The notes: generated by a model from the letters alone, not told the origin. A stretch of DNA of 64,000 nucleotides from Calonectria ilicicola (GCA_020809705.1 CP085825.1:7502001-7566000), one strand, 5' to 3'. Shown: positions 52,301 to 61,630, counted from the first letter of the stretch. Translations and numbers: made by a program.

Positions 52301-52830
52301 ATTAATTAAAAAGATATTATTTACTTTAGATTATATAATAAATACTATTTATTAGAAAAATTAAAAAAAAATAATTATTAACTAGAGCTAGACTTTACTA
52401 AGTAATATATAAAATCCACTAACAAGCTATAGAACTCAACTTCTCTTTGTATTAAAGAGTATATTTAGTAATCTTAATTATATATATATAGAAGCTATAA
52501 TAAGATAAAGATCTATTTAAAAGAGTATAATCTTCTTTACTATTAATAATAATTAAAGAATTAAAAATTATAAATTATTAAAAGATAAATAAAATTATTT
52601 AATTAAGAATTTATTAATATTATAATAAATTAATTAAATATTTTTTTATTTAATAAAAAGGATTTACTATTAAAGAAGACTTTTAATTAAAAGAATCTAA
52701 TATTAAGATAAATACTTTTAATATTATAAATAAATTCTTTAAAAAATATTTAATTAATTAGAAAGAGGAATATTAAAAGAAAGATTTCTAAAAACCACTT
52801 AATCTAAAAATAATAGCTAGATTAAAGCTT
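49370..52830 (+). pseudogene. Gy-E reverse transcriptase, RNase H and integrase, decayed
   Basis: RT lies at about 49800-50460. A 'K.KVK' block followed by a 'DLR.LNQL'-like reading, 'IYPLL.Q' and the 'F.G..FFINYLYL...R.LLYLTK' block match gypsy RT with the VFDA.GFFYQW core. The AYIDD box appears as 'VYINNI' near 50180, with both Asp now Asn. RNase H (about 50630-50990) reads 'LIKLLFFKLDIYKN' and 'LIIFLS.LTL..KKYRFIKVEI', matching vxPILFLSRxLTxAExRYWPTELE. Integrase (about 51490-52300) reads 'TIVLDFIIYLP' and 'INKDIKFISTL.KAI', matching LSIDFIxxLP and SDRDxKFxSxFW. This lineage is distinct from Gy-A to Gy-D. Confidence 0.75.
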
Positions 52831-55148
52831 TAAATTCTTTAAATAAATAAAATTAATATATTTTATTTTATTTTAATTTATTTTTTATATTATATATAAC
52901 AATTAAAAATAATATCTTTAAAAATAAAAATAATATTTAAAATATTAATACTAATTCTAAGAAAAATATATTTATAAAAAGTTACTATAAGGATAATTTT
53001 ATTAAAAGATTTACTTTACTTTTAATTATTAAATAAATATCTTTTATTAATTCTAATTAAAATTAAACTTTCTTTCTATATTTTCTTAAATTTATATAAA
53101 AAAACCAAAAAATTAAAATTAACTTTATATTATTATTTTTAATTTATTATAAATACCTAAACAAAAATAACCTTCTAAAAAAAATAACTAAATTTTTTTA
53201 TTTATATATTTATTAAAATAATAAATAATAAAAAAAGAATTATTTATATTAGCTCTATTAATTAAAGGAGTAATAATTATAATAACTAAAGAATTAGCTT
53301 AATATTATTAAAGATAATAAGTTTTTTAAAATCTAAGAAATTAAGTATATTTAACTAGAATAAAGATATATCTAACTTTATATATAAATAATATAAATAT
53401 CAAGAAGAATTATTCTAAAAAAAAAAAAATATTAAAAATAAAGAAATAAGCAACAGGCAAAACAAAATAGAATCAACTTATAAAAAGACATAACCACCAT
53501 CCAAGCAATTAATAACAATAACAAGATATCTATTAGTCCACTACCTAACCACTCTAGCATAGGAATTAAATACCTATCTAGAACTAAGCCTCCTTTAAAA
53601 GCTAAAGCTAATATTTTGAAAGTTAGAATTAATAATATAAATATTAAAAATCTCTTTAAAAATAAAAAAACTAATCTCCTATTTAAAAGTGAAGAAAAGA
53701 AGGATATAATCTTAAGAATTAATAATATTAAAAGTAAATATAATAGTTTTATTATTAAATTTATTTTTATTAATAATTTTATTATTAAAAATAGATCTTT
53801 TAATAATATAATATATTATAAGTATAATTATTATATATAAAAACTAATAAACTAAGCTAATAATAAAGTGAATAAGTCTAGATTTAAGAAAAATAATATT
53901 TATAATATATATAGATTTAAAGGAAAAGGGAAAGATACTAAGAAAAGATTTACTTAAATAAACTATTAAATTATCTTATATTATAAATTCAAATTCTATA
54001 ATCTAAAGAAAGTAATTAATAAAAAATATAATAAAAATTATTTACTTTACCTTTTATTTATTAAAGTATATTATTATTATTATAAAGCCTTTTATAAGAA
54101 AAATAAACTTACTAATATATAGATTAAATAATCTAAAAGCATTTAAATAATTATTAGTATAATTTACTAAATTAAATAATATTTAAAAGAAGCTACTATT
54201 ATCTACTATAATAAAGATTTTATTACTTATTAAAAAAAACTAAAACTATTAAAAACTAATCCTTCTTTATATAAAGATCTTAATAGCTTAATTTATTAAA
54301 TTATATAGCTCTTTTAACTAATTAATAATAAGAGCTCTTAGAGTAATTTAATATGGTTATCTTTTTAATATTATTAAAGGACCTTTTATAAAAATAATAG
54401 AAAATTTTAATATTAATATAAAAGAAAGTAATATAATTAAAATTAAAAGTATTACTTTTTATATCTTAACTATTATTATAAATATAAAAATTATTTTAAT
54501 TAATATTAAGAAAAATCTTAATATATTTTAAAAAAGATTTAATAAAAAAATAATTAAAAATAATATTTTTTAAAAATCTTAATAAAAATCACTTTAAATA
54601 TTAAAATATTAAAAAAATATAATACTAAATTAGAAGTATATATTATAAAATTAAAAGTATATAAAATTTAAATCTTTAAAAAGAAGATAAATTAGATTAT
54701 TAAATTTATTATTATAAAAGTTCAAATTATCCTTAATAAGAAAATATCCTATAAAAAGTTAACTATATAAGATCCTTCTATTACTAAAATAAAGAAGTAG
54801 ACCCTATCCTTAGATTAAAAGAGAAATCTACCTGTTAAATAGAAGGGTCTATTTAGAAAAAAGTAAGAATTATTTTAAAATTAAGTAAAGGAAATGCCTC
54901 TAGTTTATCTTATATTATTTTATTTAATTAAAAATAATAGAAAATATAATTTTAAAAAGTAATAAAAATAATTATTAAAAAAGTAAAATAAAATAAAAAA
55001 TTATAAAAAGAAATAAAAAAAAAAGGATTTTAAAAGAAAATAATAATATAAAAGTAAATAATAATTATAAAAAAATAATTTTAATTAATTAAAAAATTTT
55101 TTTAAATTATTAAAATAATAATTATTTTCTTTAAATAAAAGAAATACT
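52831..55148 (+). other. Gy-E 3' extra region of 2.3 kb, unknown
   Basis: Lies between the end of integrase and the 3' LTR, where many gypsy elements have almost nothing. It contains a 74-codon open frame (53616-53840) and further plus-strand readings rich in Lys, Asn and Tyr. Near 54040-54130 Tyr pairs and a following KAFYKK..LT resemble a zinc finger whose Cys codons became Tyr by RIP. It could be a third ORF, captured host sequence, or the gag of another eroded element inserted here. No boundary or duplication was found to decide. Confidence 0.35.
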
Positions 55149-55422
55149 TATTATAACTCTTCTCTAAATATATTAAATTAATAAATTATATATAACTTTT
55201 AACCTTTTATAAATAAAAACTACCTAATAATATAAAAAAATAAGCAATATTTAATCTTATATTACAAGACCTACCTTTCCATATTATAAGGCAAAACACT
55301 ACATCTAACCTTCCATTGGCTAATATTAACTTATCATATCAGAGACCTCATTATCTTACCTAACTACTTACCTCCAGCTAGAACCTACGTACCAAACGCT
55401 GACCGCACCCAGAAGTGTAACA
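55149..55422 (+). repeat. Gy-E 3' LTR (274 bp)
   Basis: The start is AT-converted (ATTAAATTAATAAATTATA at the place where the 5' LTR has ATTAGACCAACGAGTCAC). The distal half from about 55270 is intact and ends CGCACCCAGAAGTGTAACA. Confidence 0.88.
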
Positions 55423-55427
55423 TGCTA

Positions 55428-57400
55428 TCCTAGAAGAACCAATCCTAGCCATATTTGACCAGGAGAAACCAGTGAAGTTGGAAATAGATGCCTCGGACTA
55501 TGCACTCGGAGCACAAATCAGCCAACGAGATGATCAAGGGAATTTACATCTTATAGCATTCTACTTATATAAGCTAAGCAGACCTGAATTAAATTACCCT
55601 ATCTATAATAAAGAATTCCTTGTAATTGTTAATGCTTTTAAAGAATTTAGATAATATTTATTAGGAAGCTACTATAAGATAATTATTTATATAAATTATA
55701 AAAATATTATATATTTTATAATTACTTAAAAACTTAATAGAAGATAAATATAATATATTAAATATCTCTTCAAATTTAACTACTAAATAATCTATATTAA
55801 AGGAATAAAAAATAGCCAAGCTAATACTATTAGCCGAAGACCAGACTACAATATAGAAAAACCTAAGATATAAGAACAACTCCTCATTTACAATTTAGAA
55901 GGAGGACTAGAATAAGTACTAATTAGTAGAATGATAATGGAAACTAAGAAAGTTATCACCGCTATTAGATTAGGAGGACTGCCACGAGCAATTAGAACCA
56001 CCCTCGCAGATATCCTGATATAATGTGTGGAATAGGGTAATCTACTTTTAAGAAAAATTAAAGAATATAATCTCTTATTTCCAGAAGAAGAAAAATAGAA
56101 TACCTATAAGTACCTAAAGAATATTAAATGGAATTAATAAAGGATATTTATAGGTACTTTTTATATAAATATAAAGAAATAAATAAAATCTTTAAATATA
56201 TTAAATAGATATTTTTTTTAATAAAATGAAAAAAAAGTTAAATAAGTATATAAAGAATATAGTTTATATTAATACTTTAAAAAACTAAGATATAAATTAT
56301 ATAGATTATTATAATTAGCTTTAGTAGTATATAGATCTTAGGAATTAATTATAATAGATTTTATTATTAATTTATCCTTTTTAATAGATCTTATTATAAG
56401 AGTATATTATAATAGTATTTTTATTATTATAAATTAATTTATTAAAGTAATATATTATATTCTTTATAATAAAGTAATAAAAGAAGAATAATTTACTTTT
56501 TTATTTTTTAAATATATAATTATAATCTATAGACTATTAATAGAAATTATATCTAATAGAGAATAATTATTTATATCTAAATTCTAATAAAGCCTAATAT
56601 TATTAATAGAATTAAACTATAAACTAAGTATAGTATTTTACTTTTAGATAAATAAATAAATTAAATAATAAAATTAAAAAATTAAATAATATTTATAATA
56701 TTATATTAATTATAAATAAATAAATTAAATAAAAAAATTATCTATTATATAATTAATATATAATATATTTTATAATTATAATATTAAAATAATATTAATA
56801 AAAGCTAATTTTAGCTTTATATTGGACACTTACTAAACCCTTTTAAAAAGTATAATCTAAGTAAAAGTAATAATTAAGTTAAATAATCTAAAAAAATTAT
56901 ATAAAAAAATAAAAATTAAATTTAAATTTATTTATAATATTATAAAAAGATATTATAATCTTAAAAAGCTAAAAAAATTAATCTTTTTAAAAGAAGATAT
57001 AGTTTACTTAGTAATAAAAAACCTTATAATAAAATAATAAAATAAAAAAATTAACTTTATATAAATTAAATTATATTTAATTAAAAGAAAAATATTAAAA
57101 AATAATTATAAATTTAATCTCCTAGATAATATTAAGGTTTATTTTATCTTCTATATCTTACTATTAGAATCTAATAATAATATCTAAATTAATATAAGAT
57201 CTAATTATAAACTATAAATAAAAAACCTAAAAAACTAATAAAAAATTAAAAAAATCTTATAAAGAAAAAAAGAAAATAAAAAATTTAAAATTAAATAAAA
57301 AGATTATAAAAAAACAACCTAAAAATCTATAAAACATCTTATATACTACTCAAAAATACTAAAAGCATTCCTAAGAACATAATACTAAATAAATTATTAA
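55428..57400 (+). pseudogene. Gy-D RNase H, integrase and chromodomain
   Basis: Resumes directly after Gy-E and its TGCTA copy. The first 200 bp are almost unmutated: 'LEEPILAIFDQEKPVKLEID' followed by the RNase H start ASDYALGAQI, with the catalytic Asp retained, then 'HLIAFYLYKLSRPELNYP' and 'YNKEFLVIVNAF', open to 55654. The integrase follows at about 56100-56900, heavily mutated. The chromodomain lies at about 57240-57360, read as 'IKKIL...RKKENKKFKIK.KDYKKTT.KSIKHL' with Trp codons now stops. The short frame at 55661-55879 (minus) is antisense. Confidence 0.82.
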
Positions 57401-58054
57401 GATTAATAATATTCCAATCAATAATATCTATAGCCCCTAAAGACTAGACCTAAACAATAACCTCCAATTCCGCCCAATCTACCTCTTCTAACTCATCCAT
57501 AAAAGAAAGACCCTAATACACTATCTCCATACCTTTTATTTTAAGCTAATACTTTTAACAACAAAGACAGAATAAATAATTTAAAGATTCTTAAACTTTA
57601 ATTTAAGTAATAAGTGCCTTTACTTATATATAAAGAAACTTTTTCTTGGCTATCTCTTCTTTTATATTTAAATAATTAGACTTCTGATTTATTTAGGTTA
57701 TTATATAAGTTAGTATCTACTTATGATTATTATTATAGAAAATAATATATATATGGCTAGAGAAGTCTTTAAAGTATTATATGTTTTGTTATAATAGGTA
57801 TATTTATTATAATAATTATTAAAGTTAGGTAATATCTTATATTAAAAATCTATAAAAGAATAAAAAATATAGTATAATCTTAAAATCTATTAAATTAATA
57901 AAAATAATTTAAGTATAAGTATAAAAATATAGCTTAAAAGTATTTAGATTATAAGGTATAATTAAAAAATTATTTAAAGATTAAAAATAGGGAACTTATA
58001 TATAAGATTAATCTAATAGGCCTTAAGGATAAGATTAATAAAAAGAGAATATTA

Positions 58055-58827
58055 TATTATAATCTATAACATATTAAAGCAGTTTATAATAATAAAACTA
58101 ATACTTACCTACCCTATAGCCTTATACTAACTAATAAGAAAGTACTTATAAACAATTATTTAAAAATATTAATAATTACTTTATAATTATTATATCAATT
58201 ACTAATATATTAAATAAAACTAATAAAGTAAATATCTCCTTAATTACTAATATATATAAAGATTAGAATCCACCCTTATAACTAATACTAACCAGCTTTC
58301 AATACAACTTGGTTACCTCAATTGCGATTGACCATTACCTAACGTAACACTCCTATTGCTCTACTACCATTGTTATGACCTAGGCCAACCCAACCAGTGA
58401 AGCCGCCGGCAGAAGGCCAGAAGACCCGCTTTTACCTCTGACAAGCTGTGCTCGCGTACGCCAATAGACTTAAGGAGCGCTGCTCCGCAAGGAGCGCCGC
58501 GCTCCTAGAAAAACATCGCTCTTTAGGGTAGCTCCATTTAAACAGCCCCATAGAGCCCTAGATTGAACTGTACATTAGACTTCTAGGAGTTGCTGCTATC
58601 TAGGGCACAACTCAGCTCTCAATACAACTTGGTTACCTTTAATTGATCTATTTAACCGATTGACCCATTACCAGACGTAACAATCTTCCTTTGTTGCTCA
58701 AACCAACGTGCCTGATCTTATCTGTGAACACGAACCGTTACAACCATAACGCGCCTGACCATCCTGCCAACATTAACCTTTCGTTCTGATTGGTTCACCC
58801 AGTTGGGAAATTGACCAGATCGTTACA
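58055..58827 (+). repeat. Gy-D 3' LTR, interrupted by a solo LTR
   Basis: The LTR starts in AT-converted form (TATTATAATCTATAAC). From about 58290 it is unmutated (AACTTGGTTACC, GCGATTGACC, CATAACGCGCCTGACC, GATCGTTACA). The insertion 58371-58742 splits it. Without the insertion and one ACCAT copy it is 396 bp. Confidence 0.9.
58371..58742 (+). repeat. Solo LTR without RIP, 372 bp
   Basis: Flanked by ACCAT on both sides (58366-58370, 58743-58747), starts TGTTATGACCTAGGCCAACC and ends CGAACCGTTACA. It is GC-balanced with no sign of RIP. It shares the first 10 and last few bases and several internal blocks (ACAACTTGGTTACC, ATTGACC.ATTACC, TTGCTC) with the Gy-D LTR, so it is a related gypsy family. 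At 58478-58517 it contains an imperfect hairpin region that ends in a perfect stem, AGGAGCGC-C-GCGCTCCT. A solo LTR forms when the two LTRs of a full element recombine. Confidence 0.9.
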
Positions 58828-58832
58828 ATAAA

Positions 58833-59780
58833 TACCTATACACTTAGAATTTAATTAGCTTAAGATAACTTTTACGAAAACATTTTTATAGCTTTTAAGT
58901 AAGTTAATTACTTATTTTTTAACTTCTTTTTTATAAATTAATCTAATTAGTTCTATACCTAAGAAAAAGTAAACCAAGTATTAATTACTTAAAGAAAATT
59001 ATAAATAATAAATATTCCTTTAATTTTAAAGATATTATAAATATTACTTTAAGCTTAAATTAAATTTTAAATTATATATTAAGCTTTAGATTTTTAATTT
59101 ATATAATTAATATTTTTTAAGTAATTTATATAATATAATCTTACTTTATTAATTATATTATTTTCTTTTAATATAAACTTTATTTTAAAAGCTTTAATAA
59201 ATTTATAAATAATATAATTTTTATATTATTTAATAATTTTATTAATAATTTTTTAATAATAAGCTTCCTTAATAATCTTAATAATTTAAATATATAAAGC
59301 TAATTTCTCTTAAACTTACTCTTTAAAAATAATAAATTTAAAATTAATTATTTTAAACTCTATTCTTAATCTTATAATAATATCTATATTTTATAATATA
59401 TTTATTTATTTTTTTTTTTATTTATCTTTTATTTTTTTTTTATTTTATTAAAAAATATTAAATTAAAAATAATATTTAAATTATCTATTATATTTTCTTT
59501 ATTAAAATTAATATATTCTTAAAGCCTTAAACTTTATATATAATCTTTTAATATAAAGATTTATTTAATCTATTACTTTAATAAATAAAGTTTAATAATA
59601 ATTAAAAATCTTTAAATATTTATAATATTAATATTAATAATTATTTTAAATATATAATAATAATAATTATTATATTTAATATTAAAAAATAATAAAAAAA
59701 AATATTATTTAATTTATTTAACTAAATATAAAATATAATAATAGAAGTTACTAACTTATATAACCACCTAGGCTCATAAC
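58833..59780 (-). other. Copia 5' internal region, poorly readable
   Basis: AT-rich DNA adjoining the copia 5' LTR, where gag should lie. Minus-strand reading is possible over short distances (near 59100-58900, rich in Lys, Ile and Gln) but no retroviral-type motif could be confirmed. Confidence 0.4.
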
Positions 59781-59955
59781 TATCATACTTTAATTATTAG
59801 ATCATAATAAAAGATTAAAAGAGCCTTAATTCCTATAAAATAAAGAGCAATTAACTATATGTTTTATAGCTAGGTCCAGCCCCAATTGGCTGTGGGGCTG
59901 CGACAACGCATTGAGGCCGTGAGGCCATCGAGGCCAGCCACAACTAGTCTCCACA
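59781..59955 (-). repeat. Copia 5' LTR (175 bp)
   Basis: Starts TATCATACTTTAATTATTAG and ends CTAGTCTCCACA, followed by GATTC. The left (inner) part carries 13 transitions relative to the partner; the outer part is intact. Confidence 0.88.
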
Positions 59956-60001
59956 GATTCGTAATATTATTCAGAGGATCCTCGAAGCTTTATTTACGTA
60001 A

Positions 60002-61137
60002 CTACAAGAGGGTTGAAATGTTGTTCATGACGGAAGCTTGTTTGCCCATTCCTGCAATAAGGAGGGCAAGGTCACGGCCAGCCATAGCAAATCTACGTAT
60101 TTTAGATCAGTACCCAAACTATTCGCAAATATAGGAGCCTTACCTAATTGATGGATGTCTCCTCGCAAATGTCTCAAGGAGGTCTGGGCGAGGTTCAAGA
60201 CCGCCAAGGCCCACAAATACCTTCTTATCGCCAATGCTGGCTTTCTCTGCCGCAGCGGCAATTTTGCCAACCGTCTCATGGAATAATTCAGAGTCGTATT
60301 GGCCCGGAATTTCCAGTCTCATGGCTGTTAGAAATCAGTCACTTTTAAAAGGATTCTTCTTACTTACTCCATACATAAATCGGCACATCCGATTAGTAAA
60401 GCATCGATACCTGGAACAGCAGCAATTGCCCTGCAAGTGATGAGTTTGGGCCTTTAAAACCAAGGGTCAGATATAATAAGCTCACTCCACATTACTGACA
60501 CCTTCTTTGGTCTCAATCATAGGCATTATCATGACTTCTTCATTCACCACCTCTGCGATGGCCGCGTAGGAGAGTTGCGTCGTGTATTGCGTCATTGGCT
60601 GGACCATCGTGACGGATCGATGACCCTAGATTAGTTAGTAAAAGCTTTTAATCCACTGTTTTCATGGCCATTTATACTATGACTTACCGTTGGTGGAAAT
60701 TTGGATGCATTTACACACATCTTGGCTTGCTCAACGTTATTAACGTGTGGCACGATAATGGCCTGGGCGCCGGAATCTAAGCAACGCGAAATCCATTCTG
60801 GTGCGCAGGTCGGCACCACCACCATCGGAGTGATACTGCAATGATCAATTAGCCGGACTAGACTAGATTATTAACCATTGAAAGCAGTTATTTACCCGAC
60901 GTTCAAACTGGACACGGCAATATCCCTCATGGTCTCCATTCCGATAGCCATGTGCTCTAGATTCATCAAAATAGCCGAATACCCCGCCCGCTTCGCTACC
61001 AGAGGCATCTCGGTGGAAAACGCTACCCGCAAGCCAAATGAGTGGGCGAATTTATTGTTTAGCATGAGATTTTTGACCGCATTTGGCCGGCACAGTTCTC
61101 GTGCCAGCGCGACTTGCTCGTCATGGTTGGCTGACAT
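60002..61137 (-). CDS. HpcH/HpaI-type aldolase/lyase, 6 exons, 285 aa
   Basis: Exons 61137-60896, 60835-60688, 60625-60486, 60430-60375, 60324-60144 and 60092-60002. The five introns are 50-62 nt, all GT...AG, and join in frame to 858 nt including the stop. The product matches the HpcH/HpaI aldolase/citrate-lyase (pyruvate-aldolase) TIM barrel over its whole length: EH at 61-62, 'LDSGAQAIIVPHVN' at 100-113, 'KFPPTGHRS' at 126-134, the metal-ligand Glu168 in 'MIETKEG', 'VPGIDALLIG' at 182-191 and Asp194 in 'ADLS'. Glu-Asp spacing is 26, as in E. coli HpaI. His62 fits the catalytic His. The position 25 residues later, where HpaI has its substrate-binding Arg70, is Val87 in 'PMVVVPT'. Probable role: cleavage or formation of a hydroxy-keto acid with a pyruvate unit in the cytosol; substrate unknown. 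Divergent from the permease gene. Confidence 0.88.
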
Positions 61138-61630
61138 GTTGCCTCTGGAGTGCTATCTGGCAAATGAGGAATCTCTGATCGAAAGACACCTGATAGAAAG
61201 ATAGTGCTTTTATTACGCGGTAGAGGGAGATAAAGTTACAGCAAAGTTTAGGTACCCTCATGTTTTTTGTACTTGATCTTTTAATCTGTATTTTCATATA
61301 GCTAGCTTATAGATTGGGATGCATAACATCGTCCTGTCGGCGTCGGCCCCACCAACTCCTAGCGCCCGATAGCGATACAGGGTCTTCAGGTTATCTGTCG
61401 GCGATAGAGCCAGCCAAGCCCGACGATAGTGCTCGGGTTCTATGGCAGATCTCGATAACGAATGGTTCGCTATCTTGATTGGAGACGTACGAGTTTCCGT
61501 TATCAATTGGTCCGCGTAAATTTAAAGCTTACAGAGAGTCGAACTATATTGCCTGAATGGAGAACGACGTTCCAGCCCCACTACTTTGTTTTCCAACAAC
61601 CAGAGAGTTGACGGCATCACCAAACAGAAA
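61138..61630. promoter_or_regulatory. Divergent promoter region with ten HGATAR-type sites
   Basis: 493 bp between the two start codons. HGATAR motifs, the sites of AreA/Nit2-type GATA factors, occur on either strand at 61153, 61191, 61199, 61228, 61367, 61391, 61402, 61453, 61470 and 61500. About 1.4 would be expected by chance with equal base use. DAL5-type permeases are classic targets of nitrogen GATA factors, so nitrogen control of both genes is inferred. The minus-strand frame at 61294-61506 inside this region has no domain and is not called. Confidence 0.6.

Larger units (their letters stand above)
43181..55422 (+). mobile_element. Gy-E: second Ty3/gypsy lineage nested in Gy-D
   Basis: Target duplication TGCTA (43176-43180, 55423-55427). 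Short LTRs (275 and 274 bp) are unrelated to those of Gy-A to Gy-D. Carries R1 copy 2 and pogo copy 2. Without these it is about 9.5 kb, long for a gypsy element. Pol order on the plus strand is protease, RT, RNase H, integrase, but motif spacing and residues differ from Gy-A: RT resembles fungal gypsy elements with 'VDLR.LNQL' and 'AYIDDIV'-type blocks. All ORFs are broken. Confidence 0.88.
39312..58827 (+). mobile_element. Gy-D: Ty3/gypsy chromovirus nested in copia
   Basis: Target duplication ATAAA (39307-39311, 58828-58832). LTRs of 396 bp; the 3' one is split by a solo LTR. Removing Gy-E (with its duplication) and the solo LTR leaves 6892 bp, close to the Gy-A/B/C length. The LTR is a diverged subfamily: it shares the start TGTTATGACCCATGACAC and the end ...TTGACCAGATCGTTACA with Gy-A but differs in between (for example GTAACACTCCTATTGCTC). 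Same gag to chromodomain order. Confidence 0.9.
36409..59955 (-). mobile_element. Ty1/copia element, outermost member of the right-hand nest
   Basis: Bounded by the 5-bp duplication GATTC (36404-36408, 59956-59960) and by 175-bp direct repeats. Pol-type RNase H is read on the minus strand at about 38190-37780, so the right LTR is 5' and the left is 3'. Gy-D (39312-58827, ATAAA) is inserted inside. After removing Gy-D, about 4.0 kb is left, and about 3.2 kb without the 0.8-kb repeat at 38180-38976. This is short for a copia element, so part of pol (RT and integrase were not found) is missing. The insertion point lies 46 bp beyond the stop codon of the aldolase gene. Confidence 0.82.

Noticed and set aside
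5957..58827. Regularly spaced AT repeats as a CRISPR-like array, and the whole block as a centromere
   Set aside because: There is no array of short direct repeats with unique spacers. RIP-mutated nests do form centromeres in some ascomycetes, but two expressed-looking gene islands within 64 kb and no CENP-A data give no support.
36409..59955. 175-bp direct repeats 23.5 kb apart, first taken as a segmental duplication or as ends of a giant Starship-type element
   Set aside because: They are bounded by 5-bp GATTC duplications and enclose copia RNase H, so they are LTRs. No tyrosine recombinase (DUF3435) gene was seen.
61294..61506. 70-codon minus-strand frame between the divergent genes
   Set aside because: Lies in the promoter region, no domain; the GATA motif cluster explains the region better.
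61586..61630. N-terminal extension of the permease from 61586
   Set aside because: It would start at TTG. The first ATG in frame is at 61631 and gives a normal N-terminus for this family.
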